NCBI GenBank assembly: GCA_030429605.1
Contig: JAUIEV010000001.1
Coordinates: 310,001 to 374,000 of the forward strand
Direction of reading: 5' to 3'
DNA from: Chlamydiia bacterium
GTDB taxonomy: Bacteria; Chlamydiota; Chlamydiia; Chlamydiales; Simkaniaceae
Length of the DNA stretch: 64,000 nt
Position numbers and translations under genes: made by a program
In this document: positions 53,924 through 62,383 of the stretch, piece after piece
Layout of the letters: each line of letters starts with the position of its first letter
How positions within the stretch are numbered: position 1 is the stretch's first letter
Notes under the pieces: generated by a model
What the model was told of the DNA's origin: nothing
Databases searched by the model: none
Seen by the model: the letters and a program-made list of their open reading frames with translations, nothing else

Positions 53924-54333
53924 GCGGCCTCTACTCTGATCGTTCGACCTGTGTTTTTGTATTCAATATAAATGTGCGTAGAGCGAGGTGGAAATACACG
54001 CATACACCGCTCTGGCCACTCAACTATGCAAATGGTGTTTTCAGAAAAATACTCATCAAAGCCCTTTTCATAGAAGGTCTCTTCAGAAGTCAGTCGATAG
54101 AGATCAAAGTGGAATATGTTCGGAGAATATTCGTTGACGTATGTAAATGTAGGGCTGTCAATGAGCATTGGGTCAACTCCTGTAAGTGAGTGGATAATGC
54201 TTTTAGAAAGCGTTGTTTTGCCAGCTCCTAAATCACCATGCAGTAAAAGGACGTCCCCAGGGCGTATTTGGGAAGCGATGGTTTGCCCGACTGCATCCAT
54301 TTCGTCGGGTGAGGTCGTTTCCCAGAAATTCAT
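53920..54333 (-). CDS. tsaE: tRNA t6A-modification ATPase TsaE (YjeE)
   Basis: TsaE is part of the machinery (with TsaB, TsaC and TsaD) that makes threonylcarbamoyladenosine at tRNA position 37. The 137-residue protein has LLLHGDLGAGKTTLSKSII (Walker A GDLGAGKT), then SPTFTYVNEY, IFHFDLYRL and the Walker-B-like IVEWPERC. The ATG at 54333 gives MNFWETTSPDEM and sits one base after the DUF2709 stop; a start at 54504 would run deep into that gene and is rejected. The tsaE-dnaQ linkage resembles C. trachomatis CT537-CT536, here with engB inserted. Confidence 0.93.
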   Translation of the reverse strand: MNFWETTSPDEMDAVGQTIASQIRPGDVLLLHGDLGAGKTTLSKSIIHSLTGVDPMLIDSPTFTYVNEYSPNIFHFDLYRLTSEETFYEKGFDEYFSENTICIVEWPERCMRVFPPRSTHIYIEYKNTGRTIRVEAA

Positions 54334-54334
54334 C

Positions 54335-55066
54335 TTATTCCTCGTTAAATTCCTCGATCCATCGCTCGACATGTGGAGCAAACTCAGGAATTTCTGAAAC
54401 GGCTTCAACGAAACTTGAAATCCTGTTTTCTTCGAGATGCTGCTCAATAAAATGAAGAAGGCTTTCCTCGATTGTAAACCGGTTTTGGTTTGGCACGTCA
54501 GCAAGAGGAACCGACTTCAGCTGAGACTTGATGAAATCGTCGATAACCGCTTGTTTTTTATTAAATAATTTACCGGTAATGCCTGAAGAGTAAACCGTCT
54601 TCGTTACAGGGTCTTTTCTCTTTTGGATATAGTTTTTAATCATTTCAGGGTCATCTGACACAAAAAACCGCTTTGCGCGCAGTCCGCCAATTCGGTCGGT
54701 GTTTTCAGGACATGTTGAAACCCAGTCGTAAATGGCATCTTGGGGATTAGGGTGCGTATTATCACCAAACACTTTGCCTGTGTACGGGCATATATAGATT
54801 TTTTTTGTTTCTTCGTTGACGCTCGGCTGTCCGACCTGAATTTTGACTTCCGTCTCTCTCCAGAGCTTTCCTTCAGCTTCAAGTTTTGCAAGAACCTCTT
54901 CTTTTGACTTGTAGATAGTTTTTTCTCGAATAAAAAGAACGGGAGCCATTCCATGTTTTTTCTCGAGAAAGCTTAAGAAAGTGGTGATAAGGTCGGCTTT
55001 CTTATTCTTTTTTAGAAATTTCGATAGGTGCTGCTTAAGCTTTTCATCTACAGTAATCTGAGACAT
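54335..55066 (-). CDS. Conserved chlamydial protein, DUF2709-like (CT538 family)
   Basis: The function is unknown. The 243-residue protein has KADLITTFLSFLEKKHGMAPVLFIREKTIYKSKEEVLAKLEAEG, then KKIYICPYTGKVFGDNTHPNPQDAIYDW with a Cys-Pro, RIGGLRAKRFFVSDDPEMIKNYI and a C-terminal helical part. Position next to tsaE and size match what I remember of C. trachomatis CT538. There is no signal peptide or membrane segment. ATG 55066 (MSQITVDEK) has GGGG six bases upstream, so it is chosen over ATG 55099. It heads the tsaE-engB-dnaQ unit. Confidence 0.8.
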   Translation of the reverse strand: MSQITVDEKLKQHLSKFLKKNKKADLITTFLSFLEKKHGMAPVLFIREKTIYKSKEEVLAKLEAEGKLWRETEVKIQVGQPSVNEETKKIYICPYTGKVFGDNTHPNPQDAIYDWVSTCPENTDRIGGLRAKRFFVSDDPEMIKNYIQKRKDPVTKTVYSSGITGKLFNKKQAVIDDFIKSQLKSVPLADVPNQNRFTIEESLLHFIEQHLEENRISSFVEAVSEIPEFAPHVERWIEEFNEE

Positions 55067-55099
55067 TGTTACCCCTGCGTCAATTGTCTGCATGCTCAT

Positions 55100-55279
55100 T
55101 AAATTAGTTACGTCTGCGTGGACGCGTATTTACATCGCCCTCATAGGGTACTTGAAAGCATGATTTATCATCAAGGAGAATGCAAACTCTAGAGGGGGCT
55201 TTCAAAAGGAGAAAATCGTTGAATTCAGTAGACGTGGCATGGTAGCATTTGGCAACATTTTTTTGATGGGACTTAGGTT
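55100..55279. other. Intergenic region between the DUF2709 gene and ldh
   Basis: About 180-210 bases between divergent genes; it should hold both promoters. AAGGAGA motifs occur at about 55172 and 55207 but neither precedes a supported start codon. I see no RNA gene or terminator. Confidence 0.35.
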
Positions 55280-56377
55280 ATGACACTAGTGATGGAAGAG
55301 CTCGACATAGCGGGATACGAAAAAGTTGTTAAAATTATTGATAAGTCTGTGGCGCTCCATGCCATTGTAGCTATTCACAGTACGGCTCTAGGTCCTTCTC
55401 TTGGAGGAGTGCGAATGTACCCATACAGCGCGTTTGAGGATGCGTTGACTGACGTGCTACGACTTTCCAAAGGAATGACATTGAAGTCTGCTTTAGCAGA
55501 ATGTGGCACAGGAGGGGGGAAAAGTGTCATAATTGGTGACCCATCAATTCAAAAAACGGATGCGCTTTTCGAGTCGTTTGGACGAGCAGTTGATAAACTG
55601 CGAGGGATGTATATTGCTGCTGAAGATGTTGGAATTACTCCAGAAGACGTCAGTGTCATACACAATACGACGAAATACGTTGTCGGACTTCACAAAGAGA
55701 ATTCGAGTGGAAATCCAGCTCCCTATACTGCGTGGGGAACGTATAGAGGGATACAGTCCGCTTTGAACAAAGTGTTCGGTTCTCCGAGTGTTCGTGGAAG
55801 AACCATTGCAATTCAAGGCCTTGGCGCAGTTGGATGGCGCTTGGCAGAGTTTCTTTTTTGGGAAGGGGCAAAGCTTGTCGTAGCAGACGTGAACAGTGAG
55901 CGTGTGAAGCAAGCGAAGGTCCGTTTTGCTGCAACAGACGTGTCAGTAGCTGAAATTCATAAAGTACCATGTGATGTGTTTTCTCCGTGTGCTTTAGGCA
56001 GTGTTATTACTGATGAGACCATTCCAGAACTTCAGTGCCGAATTGTTGCAGGGTGTGCGAATAATCAGCTTGCTGAAGAGAAGCATGCGCGCATCTTGAA
56101 GGACCGTGCTGTGCTCTATGTTCCGGATTTTGTTGTCAACGCAGGTGGGTTGATTAACGTCAGCGTTGAATTAGAGCAAACAGGATATAATCCAGCGTCT
56201 GCCCGTGATAAAGTCGATAATATATATGACCAACTTGAAACCATTTTCGATATCTCTGATAAATCTGAAGTCAGTACACATGAAGCGGCACTTTCTCTTG
56301 CTGAATACCGGTTGACGTACCAAATTGGGAAGCGAAAAGAGGAGTTGTCATTCGACTATATCGGGATGGATGTATGA
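55280..56377 (+). CDS. ldh: Leucine dehydrogenase-like amino acid dehydrogenase
   Basis: This Glu/Leu/Phe/Val dehydrogenase-family enzyme deaminates branched-chain amino acids with NAD to 2-oxo acids. The 365-residue protein has STALGPSLGGVRMYPY, DVLRLSKGMTLKSALAECGTGGGKSVI with the two catalytic lysines, AAEDVGITPEDV, and the Rossmann part AIQGLGAVGWRLAEFLFWEGAKLVVADVN. VNAGGLINVSVELEQTGY completes the family pattern. The order resembles Bacillus Ldh, and Chlamydia has a homologue (CT773). The argS ATG overlaps its stop by four bases. It may feed branched keto acids to fatty acid synthesis. Confidence 0.9.
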   Translation: MTLVMEELDIAGYEKVVKIIDKSVALHAIVAIHSTALGPSLGGVRMYPYSAFEDALTDVLRLSKGMTLKSALAECGTGGGKSVIIGDPSIQKTDALFESFGRAVDKLRGMYIAAEDVGITPEDVSVIHNTTKYVVGLHKENSSGNPAPYTAWGTYRGIQSALNKVFGSPSVRGRTIAIQGLGAVGWRLAEFLFWEGAKLVVADVNSERVKQAKVRFAATDVSVAEIHKVPCDVFSPCALGSVITDETIPELQCRIVAGCANNQLAEEKHARILKDRAVLYVPDFVVNAGGLINVSVELEQTGYNPASARDKVDNIYDQLETIFDISDKSEVSTHEAALSLAEYRLTYQIGKRKEELSFDYIGMDV

Positions 56378-58113
56378 TTTCTTTACAGCAACACCTCGAA
56401 GAAGCAGCGACACAGGCAATTACAACAGTCTTCCATGGAGAGGATATTGCCTCTTTTCTTCCGGCTGAAGTGACTCAGAGCACCAACGCTGCATTTGGCC
56501 ATTACCAATGTAATACGCCGCTCCGAATGGCGAAAGGGTTGAAAAAAAACCCACGAGAGATTGCGCAAGCCATAGCTGATACTTTGATTGAACAAAATGC
56601 ATGTTTAAAAAAGGTGGAAGTGGCTGGCCCCGGGTTCATTAACATGACGCTTTCCGACGCCTTTCTAGAAGAGCAGATTAATGAAGTTCTTGCAGACTGC
56701 CATTTAGGTGTGCCAGTTCCGGAAAAAAAACAACGAGTCATTGTTGAGTTTTCATCTCCTAACGTTGCAAAAGAGCTGCATGTTGGTCATCTCCGTTCAA
56801 CTATTATTGGTGAATCTATAGCGAGAATTTTTGAGTTTCTCGGACACGATGTCCTTCGTCTCAACCATGTTGGCGATTGGGGTACACAGTTTGGTATGCT
56901 CATTACCTATATGGAAAAAAACGTTCCTCTCGTTTTTTCCGGAGAGCAGGATGCATCCCTAGAGCAGCTCATGGAGTGGTACCGTGCTTCAAAAAAACTG
57001 TTCGATGAAGATGCAGATTTTAAGAAGCAGTCGCAACGTCGAGTTGTAGACCTCCAAGGAGGTGATCCTGCTGCAAAAGCTGCGTGGGAGCGTATCTGTG
57101 AAATTTCTAGAACCGGCTTTGAAGAGATATATGATATTCTTGATGTGACTTTGACAGAACGAGGAGAGTCTTTCTACAATCCTATGCTTGGGCCAATTGT
57201 AGAAGAGGCGCTTGAAAAAGGGGTTGCAAGAAAGCACGATGGGGCCATTTGTATCTTTATGGATGGTTTTGTTGGTAAAGAGGGAACGCCTCTTCCCTCG
57301 ATCATTCGGAAGTCTGATGGTGGGTATAATTATGATACCACAGATCTTGCTGCATTAAAGTACAGAATTGAGACAGATAAAGCAGACCGCATTATTTACA
57401 TAACAGACGCTGGTCAGAAGCTTCATTTTTCAATGGTTTTTGAAGCAGCTCGATTGCTTGGTTTTTACGCTCCAGAAAAAACACATCTTGATCATGTGAC
57501 CTTTGGTGTTGTTCTCGGGCCAGACGGGAAAAAATTCAAAACTCGAAGTGGTGAGACTGAGCGATTAATCGATCTGATACAAGGTGCCATTTCACATGCT
57601 GATACGCTTCTTGCAGCGCGTGACCCCGACCTTGATGAGCATGAGCGAAGAAAGCGTGCAACAGTCCTTGGAATTGGGGCGATAAAATACGCAGACTTAT
57701 CAGGCCACAGAGCAAAAGATTATGTATTTAGTTATGATCGAATGCTTCGATTTGAAGGAAATACAGCAGTTTTCCTTCTGTATGCATATGTTCGTGTGCA
57801 AGGACTTAAACGGAAAGTCGCAGATTTCAATGAGCGCGCCGAAATAGTTCTTTCACATCCATCTGAAGTAGCATTAGCGCTGCACATTCGGCAATTTCCT
57901 GAAGTGCTTCACAGTGTTGAAAAAGAACTTTTGCCAAATAGGTTATGTGAATACCTGTATGAGCTGGCTGAAAAGTTCAATTCATTTTTTCGCGATTGTA
58001 GAGTTGTTGGATCAGATGAAGAAGCGTCAAGGCTGCAGCTTGCTTCTCTCACTGCAAAAGTGCTTGAGAAAGGGTTACACCTCTTGGGGCTCAAGACTCT
58101 CGATCGAATGTAA
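56374..58113 (+). CDS. argS: Arginyl-tRNA synthetase
   Basis: This class I synthetase charges tRNA-Arg, including the ACG isoacceptor at 29.8 kb. The 579-residue protein has the N-terminal Add1 domain (AFGHYQCNTPLRMAKGLKKNPREIA), the HIGH-type signature ELHVGHLRST, GDWGTQFGMLI, and KFKTRSGE in place of KMSKS, as often in ArgRS. The C-terminal DALR anticodon-binding part has RFEGNTAVFLLYAYVRVQ. ATGA overlap with ldh links the two. The last 39 bases overlap the end of epmB on the other strand. Confidence 0.97.
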   Translation: MISLQQHLEEAATQAITTVFHGEDIASFLPAEVTQSTNAAFGHYQCNTPLRMAKGLKKNPREIAQAIADTLIEQNACLKKVEVAGPGFINMTLSDAFLEEQINEVLADCHLGVPVPEKKQRVIVEFSSPNVAKELHVGHLRSTIIGESIARIFEFLGHDVLRLNHVGDWGTQFGMLITYMEKNVPLVFSGEQDASLEQLMEWYRASKKLFDEDADFKKQSQRRVVDLQGGDPAAKAAWERICEISRTGFEEIYDILDVTLTERGESFYNPMLGPIVEEALEKGVARKHDGAICIFMDGFVGKEGTPLPSIIRKSDGGYNYDTTDLAALKYRIETDKADRIIYITDAGQKLHFSMVFEAARLLGFYAPEKTHLDHVTFGVVLGPDGKKFKTRSGETERLIDLIQGAISHADTLLAARDPDLDEHERRKRATVLGIGAIKYADLSGHRAKDYVFSYDRMLRFEGNTAVFLLYAYVRVQGLKRKVADFNERAEIVLSHPSEVALALHIRQFPEVLHSVEKELLPNRLCEYLYELAEKFNSFFRDCRVVGSDEEASRLQLASLTAKVLEKGLHLLGLKTLDRM

Positions 58114-59058
58114 AGGGGTTTTCGATGCGTGCCCTGCTTGTTCCTGGACATAGCGTGGTATTGCATACCCCGGTAGTTCTTTTCGAAGGGCCTCAATAAG
58201 GCCAAGGCCTTCTTCTGGATCAACTTCAAAGTGTGCCGTGTGTTGCACTCTGTCGTGCTGATGGAGGTAATAGGGGATCATTCCACTTGTGACAGAGGTG
58301 AGCATAAGCTCTTTGAGTGCATTTTTTGTGTTATTTATTCCTCGTAAAAGAACGGACTGTGTCAAAACAGGAATTCCTGCGCGAAGTAATTTTTGAATAC
58401 TTTCTTTAATGTCGTCATCTATTTCAGATGCATGGTTTACATGGAGTACAAAAATAACCTGTTGTCTTATAGAGGTCAGAACCGAGAGTAAGTCATCAGT
58501 TATTCGTTCTGGAATCCCAATTGGAAAGCGAGTGTGAAATCGAATGAGATCAATATGCGGAATCGCGCTGATTTTTTGAATAAGGGCAGTGAGTGCTGGT
58601 GTGCTTTTTGAAAGTGGATCTCCACCGCTTAAAATGACCTCAGAAATAGAAGGGGTATTTTTAAGGTATTCAATTTCAGCATCGTATGAGTTTACCTCTT
58701 TTTCATATGGAAACTGCTGTCTGAAGCAATATCGGCAGTGCATTGCACATGCACTCGATACAAGTAAGAGCGCTCTTTTAGCATACTTATGTAAAAGCTT
58801 GGGGGTCTTCATTGACGCAGTGTCGCCAACTGGATCAGGGCCAAAACCGGGAGTCGCCACAAGTTCAGAGGAGAGGGGGACAAACTGGAGAAAAAGAGGG
58901 TCTTGAAAGTTCCCCCGCTCAATCTTGTCAACGATCCTCAAGGGTATATTTAGAGGGAATTTAGGGAAGGGGGAAAGTGTGTTCGGGAGGGGAATATGTT
59001 TTTCAAGCGCTTCAAAAGAGCGAATGTTGTTTTTATAAATAGATTGCCATTTTTCCAT
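58075..59058 (-). CDS. epmB: Radical SAM lysine 2,3-aminomutase-like, EpmB type
   Basis: EpmB converts alpha-lysine to beta-lysine for attachment to elongation factor P. The 327-residue protein has PGFGPDPVGDTAS ahead of LLHKYAKRALLLVSSACAMHCRYCFRQ, with the [4Fe-4S] cysteines in C-x3-C-x2-C (C104, C108, C111). VILSGGDPLSKSTPALTALI (SAM-binding GGD) and IPYYLHQHDRVQHTAHFEVDPEEGL follow. Length and the text around the cluster fit EpmB better than the longer clostridial KamA. No epmA or efp is adjacent. It starts nine bases before the end of murA's neighbourhood on the same strand; the 3' end overlaps argS. Confidence 0.88.
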   Translation of the reverse strand: MEKWQSIYKNNIRSFEALEKHIPLPNTLSPFPKFPLNIPLRIVDKIERGNFQDPLFLQFVPLSSELVATPGFGPDPVGDTASMKTPKLLHKYAKRALLLVSSACAMHCRYCFRQQFPYEKEVNSYDAEIEYLKNTPSISEVILSGGDPLSKSTPALTALIQKISAIPHIDLIRFHTRFPIGIPERITDDLLSVLTSIRQQVIFVLHVNHASEIDDDIKESIQKLLRAGIPVLTQSVLLRGINNTKNALKELMLTSVTSGMIPYYLHQHDRVQHTAHFEVDPEEGLGLIEALRKELPGYAIPRYVQEQAGHASKTPLHSIESLEPQEV

Positions 59059-59082
59059 GCACAAAGAATACACGACACGCGA

Positions 59083-60474
59083 TTACTTTGAAAGCACAGG
59101 GTCTTTTCGTTCTAAAAGAGCTCTTAACTGTGCGACTGCTGGATCCTCTAGAGGGATTCGCGTGATATCTGCGCCAAGTTGCTGGAGCTTCATATCGAGA
59201 TTTTCATATCCTCTATCAAGGTAATGAAGGTTTGTGATGAGGCTTTCATCCTCTGCAATGAGTGCTGCCATAATGTATGCAAACCCGGCGCGTAGGTCAG
59301 GTATCGAAATCATGCGCCCTTTCAATGAAGTTGGGCCTTTTACAGAGACGCTATGTTTAAAGTTGTGCCCATTAAAACGGCACTTTGTGGGGCCTAAGCA
59401 CTCTGTGAATAGCTGAAGGTCTGCGCCCATGGAGCGAAGCGTTTCAGTGTATCCAAAACGGTTTTCATAGAGTGTTTCATGAACAATGCTGTGTCCATCA
59501 AGCTGCGTTAGAAGTACAGTCACAGGTTGCTGCCAATCAGTCAGAAATCCGGGATGCACATCTGTTTCAATGTGGATGCCGCCTTTCAATGGGCCGATAT
59601 AGGAAAAAAAGATACCATTCTCTTTCACGGTAAAGTGGGCGCCAATTTCACGCAGAAGGAACAGAAAGCCTGTAAGAGATTCTTGCTGGGCTCCCTCGAT
59701 AAACACAGAGCCCTTAGTGCTGATTGCTGCCATTGCAAGTGAAGCCGTTTCGATTCGGTCTGTAATAACGTGGTGAGAAACAGCATAAAAGAGGGAGCTT
59801 TCTTTTATTGTTATCGTTCTGTCTTTGCTCACTGTAATTCGAACGCCAAGCTTTTGTAAAAAGTGGATGATGTCTATTACTTCTGGCTCTATTGCAGCAT
59901 TTTCGATGATAGTTCTCCCTTTCGCTCGAATTGCTGCAAACATTGCATTTTCTGTTGCACCAACAGAAGGAAACGGAAGAGTAATTTTTGTTCCGTGTAG
60001 GCCTTTTGGAGCGTGAGCTTTATACAGTTTCGTATCCCCATTGTCGATAAGCTCAAAGGAAGCACCTAAATGTTCAAGTGCTTGAATGTGAAAATCAATA
60101 GGACGCTTTCCAATTTTACAACCACCAACGATAGGAACAGTAATAGGCTCGTTTGTTCTGCCAAGAAGCGCGCCAAGTAATAAAATAGGAATTCGGTTTG
60201 CTCCTGAAAAGCGTTGGGTTACATCGAGAGAAGTGAGGTGTTTTGTTTGTACTTCTAAACGTCCGACTTCTTTATCCCAAGTGTATACCATGCCCAATTG
60301 CTCAAGAAGGTGGAGTGTCGTATCCACTTCTTCAATATTTGGTACATTGGTAAAGATGCATTTTTTATCACAGATAAGAGATGCGACAAGCATTTTTGTG
60401 ATTGCGTTTTTTGCACCTGAGGCCTTGACGGTACCTTCAAGTCGAGTTCCGCCGCGAATTCGTAAAGCTTCCAT
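59083..60474 (-). CDS. murA: UDP-N-acetylglucosamine 1-carboxyvinyltransferase
   Basis: MurA does the first committed step of peptidoglycan synthesis, adding enolpyruvate to UDP-GlcNAc. The 463-residue protein has KASGAKNAITKMLVASL (Lys-Asn), IPIVGGCKIGKRPIDFHIQALEHLGA with Cys119 in the position of E. coli Cys115, and LPFPSVGATENAMFAA. IPDLRAGFAYIMAALIAEDESLI follows near the end. Chlamydiaceae MurA is reported to carry Asp at this Cys, which gives fosfomycin resistance; here the Cys is kept. It is about 40 residues longer than E. coli MurA. It lies 24 bases upstream of epmB on the same strand. Confidence 0.95.
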   Translation of the reverse strand: MEALRIRGGTRLEGTVKASGAKNAITKMLVASLICDKKCIFTNVPNIEEVDTTLHLLEQLGMVYTWDKEVGRLEVQTKHLTSLDVTQRFSGANRIPILLLGALLGRTNEPITVPIVGGCKIGKRPIDFHIQALEHLGASFELIDNGDTKLYKAHAPKGLHGTKITLPFPSVGATENAMFAAIRAKGRTIIENAAIEPEVIDIIHFLQKLGVRITVSKDRTITIKESSLFYAVSHHVITDRIETASLAMAAISTKGSVFIEGAQQESLTGFLFLLREIGAHFTVKENGIFFSYIGPLKGGIHIETDVHPGFLTDWQQPVTVLLTQLDGHSIVHETLYENRFGYTETLRSMGADLQLFTECLGPTKCRFNGHNFKHSVSVKGPTSLKGRMISIPDLRAGFAYIMAALIAEDESLITNLHYLDRGYENLDMKLQQLGADITRIPLEDPAVAQLRALLERKDPVLSK

Positions 60475-60603
60475 GAACACCTATGACGTTGGAATCTCAA
60501 AGGTAGCAAATACAATGATTTCGAGTCCAGAGTACTGTGAGAAACAGTTTTTTTCGTTGCGTATTCTTTACAATATTTAGATCTGGTGCGTATGCTTCTA
60601 CAC

Positions 60604-61071
60604 ATGAAAGTTGGAATTGGACAAGACAGTCATCGATTTGGAAGCGACCTGCATAAACCGTTTGTTATTGGCGGTATTGTTATAGACGATGTTCCTGGTA
60701 TGGATGCAGATTCTGATGGCGACGTCGTTCTCCATGCACTGTGTAATGCAATCACATCCATTACGCACGTTCCAATTTTAGGTGGTGTTGCAATAAAAAT
60801 GTGTCACGAGAAGGGTGTTACAAATTCGGCTGAATATTTGATGTGTGGTTTGCAATCCCTCAATCAATATACGATAGAGCATATTGCATTTTCAGTTGAG
60901 GCTGGAGCTCCACGCTTACAAAAACATGTTGATGCAATACGAGAAAATGTAGCTCAACTCTGTGGTATTGATGCACAAGCTGTCGGAATGACGGTCACTT
61001 CAGGAGATGGGATGACACCTTTTGGGCAGAAAATAGGCGTGCAGTGCTTTTGTATGCTTACTGTTTCTTAA
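60604..61071 (+). CDS. ispF: 2-C-methyl-D-erythritol 2,4-cyclodiphosphate synthase
   Basis: IspF forms the cyclic diphosphate of the non-mevalonate isoprenoid pathway. The 155-residue protein has GIGQDSHRF with the metal ligands Asp and His, the KPFVIGGIVIDDVPGMDADSDGDVVLHALCNAI block with the third ligand His, and MTVTSGDGMTPFGQKIGVQCFCML at the end. The usual LGDIGxHFPDTDP loop is replaced by ILGGVAIKMCHEKGVTNSAEYL, a divergence I also associate with chlamydial IspF. ATG 60604 (MKVGIGQDS) fits the family; ATG 60592 is also possible. It is convergent with cysJ, as in the C. trachomatis CT434/CT435 neighbourhood. Confidence 0.88.
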   Translation: MKVGIGQDSHRFGSDLHKPFVIGGIVIDDVPGMDADSDGDVVLHALCNAITSITHVPILGGVAIKMCHEKGVTNSAEYLMCGLQSLNQYTIEHIAFSVEAGAPRLQKHVDAIRENVAQLCGIDAQAVGMTVTSGDGMTPFGQKIGVQCFCMLTVS

Positions 61072-61077
61072 AACTGA

Positions 61078-62166
61078 TTAATAAACATCCATGCGAAGGC
61101 GTTTGCTTTTGCGCAGTTCCTTGATAGCACTTTTAGCATCTTCTTCTGATAGATTTCCGACCTCTTCGTAAATAGTATGCAGTGCTTTGACGACATCTTT
61201 TGCCATTCGCTTTGCATCGCCGCACACATACACAACAGCTCCATCCATAAGCCATGTGTATAGCGCTTCTTTTTCTTCTAACATTTTGTGCTGAACGTAG
61301 ACTTTCTCTTCTTGGTCTCTTGAGAAAGCAAGAGAAAGCGAAAGGTCAGGGATAGATGAAAAAAATGCCTCATAGTAGAAGTCGTATGATTTGTTACACT
61401 CACCAAAAAAAAGCCAGTGTTTTCCGGTTTTTTCAGTCGAGTGGATGCGTTCTTCTAGAAATGCTTTGTAAGGAGCAACACCCGTGCCTGGGCCTATCAT
61501 AATAAGAGGAGTTGATGGATCTTCTGGCAGGGTAAATGTTTCTGTTGGATGAAGATAGATTGGTACGTCTTGTGTCTCTTCTCTGCATAAAAAATCACTT
61601 CCTACCCCCTTGAGTACTCTTCCATTTTGTTCGTATGCAAACGTGGCGACAAGCAGGTGGACGTGCGATGGGTGTGCTGCTTGAGAGGATGCAATAGAGT
61701 AGAAGCGAGGGAGCAGTGGAGCAATATACTGCGAAAGTGTGTCGAAATTGACCGAATGAGGACGAAACATCTGTAGAGTATCGAGAATGTCATGACTCTG
61801 CGTAAAGGCAATGCGCTCTTTTGGATCATCAAACGTTTTCCCACAGACTTCTTGTAAAAATGCAGGCGTGACTCGTTTTAAATTTGCATGTTTGGCAAGA
61901 AATGTTGATAAATGAATAGTGTTGAGCGTTCTGCCGTCATAGACTTTGGTGTGTTCATCGGCTCCGAGGAGAGAAAGGATTTCATCAACCAGTGGGGTGT
62001 CGTTTGTAGGCCATATTCCGATTGAATCGCCTGGGTTGTAGCGTATGTCTGATCCTTCAAGCGAAAGAGAAATGTGGTAGGTGGCTTTTGAAGATCCCGG
62101 CTTATTTAAAAGCGTTCTTTCGATAATTTTACTATGAAATGGATTTAGTTTATTAAATTTCGTCAT
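61078..62166 (-). CDS. cysJ: CysJ-like NADPH-flavin reductase, FAD/NADP domains only
   Basis: The 362-residue protein resembles the C-terminal two thirds of sulfite reductase flavoprotein or cytochrome P450 reductase. There is no N-terminal FMN flavodoxin domain. It has YNPGDSIGIWPTND, RFYSIASSQ (FAD-binding RxYS), LIMIGPGTGVAPYKAFLEERI (NADP site), and VYVCGDAKRMAKDV, ending in Tyr as in the family. Without FMN it would pass electrons from NADPH through FAD to an unknown partner. Chlamydia has a short homologue (CT435). Sulfite reduction itself is unlikely, as no CysI is seen. It diverges from the small lipoprotein gene, with 58 bases between starts. Confidence 0.85.
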   Translation of the reverse strand: MTKFNKLNPFHSKIIERTLLNKPGSSKATYHISLSLEGSDIRYNPGDSIGIWPTNDTPLVDEILSLLGADEHTKVYDGRTLNTIHLSTFLAKHANLKRVTPAFLQEVCGKTFDDPKERIAFTQSHDILDTLQMFRPHSVNFDTLSQYIAPLLPRFYSIASSQAAHPSHVHLLVATFAYEQNGRVLKGVGSDFLCREETQDVPIYLHPTETFTLPEDPSTPLIMIGPGTGVAPYKAFLEERIHSTEKTGKHWLFFGECNKSYDFYYEAFFSSIPDLSLSLAFSRDQEEKVYVQHKMLEEKEALYTWLMDGAVVYVCGDAKRMAKDVVKALHTIYEEVGNLSEEDAKSAIKELRKSKRLRMDVY

Positions 62167-62174
62167 TCAAATAC

Positions 62175-62204
62175 TGGACAAACTACTTTGATTCAAATTA
62201 TAAT
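62175..62204 (+). promoter_or_regulatory. Predicted promoter for the small lipoprotein
   Basis: TGGACA at 62175-62180, an 18-base spacer and a consensus TATAAT at 62199-62204. The transcript would start near 62211 and leave a leader of only about 14 bases, with AAAGGA at its very beginning. Confidence 0.6.
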
Positions 62205-62224
62205 TACAAAAAAGGATTGTAATT

Positions 62225-62383
62225 ATGCGTATATTACTTGTATTTGCTCTCGCAACAGTACTTTCTGGCTGTGGTATCACTGCATATAACCCATCATATA
62301 TAGTGTCTGATGGTCCTCAGGTCACCGTTGATGAGCGCAGCTCAAATCAAGCTACTGAGGGACAAGCTCCTTCGCATCCTTAG
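62225..62383 (+). CDS. Small lipoprotein (52 residues)
   Basis: A short gene with a strong lipoprotein signal: [16 protein letters not shown] with the lipobox LSGC (Cys16) and then a 36-residue polar tail ending in QAPSHP. AAAGGA lies eight bases before the ATG and a near-consensus promoter is upstream. It would be lipid-anchored, probably in the outer membrane. It occupies the place next to gltX where C. trachomatis has the Cys-rich lipoprotein gene omcA (CT444), but this protein has no Cys apart from the lipobox, so it is at most a positional analogue. The last 32 bases overlap the end of gltX on the other strand. Confidence 0.75.
   Translation: MRILLVFALATVLSGCGITAYNPSYIVSDGPQVTVDERSSNQATEGQAPSHP

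Noticed and set aside
54334-54504. Long N-terminal extension of TsaE
   Set aside because: It would lie wholly inside the DUF2709 gene, while the internal ATG at 54333 gives the normal TsaE start one base after that gene.
55231-55256. GTGGCATGGTAGCATTTGGCA upstream of ldh as a sigma-54 site
   Set aside because: The GG and GC elements do not have the required 10-base spacing.
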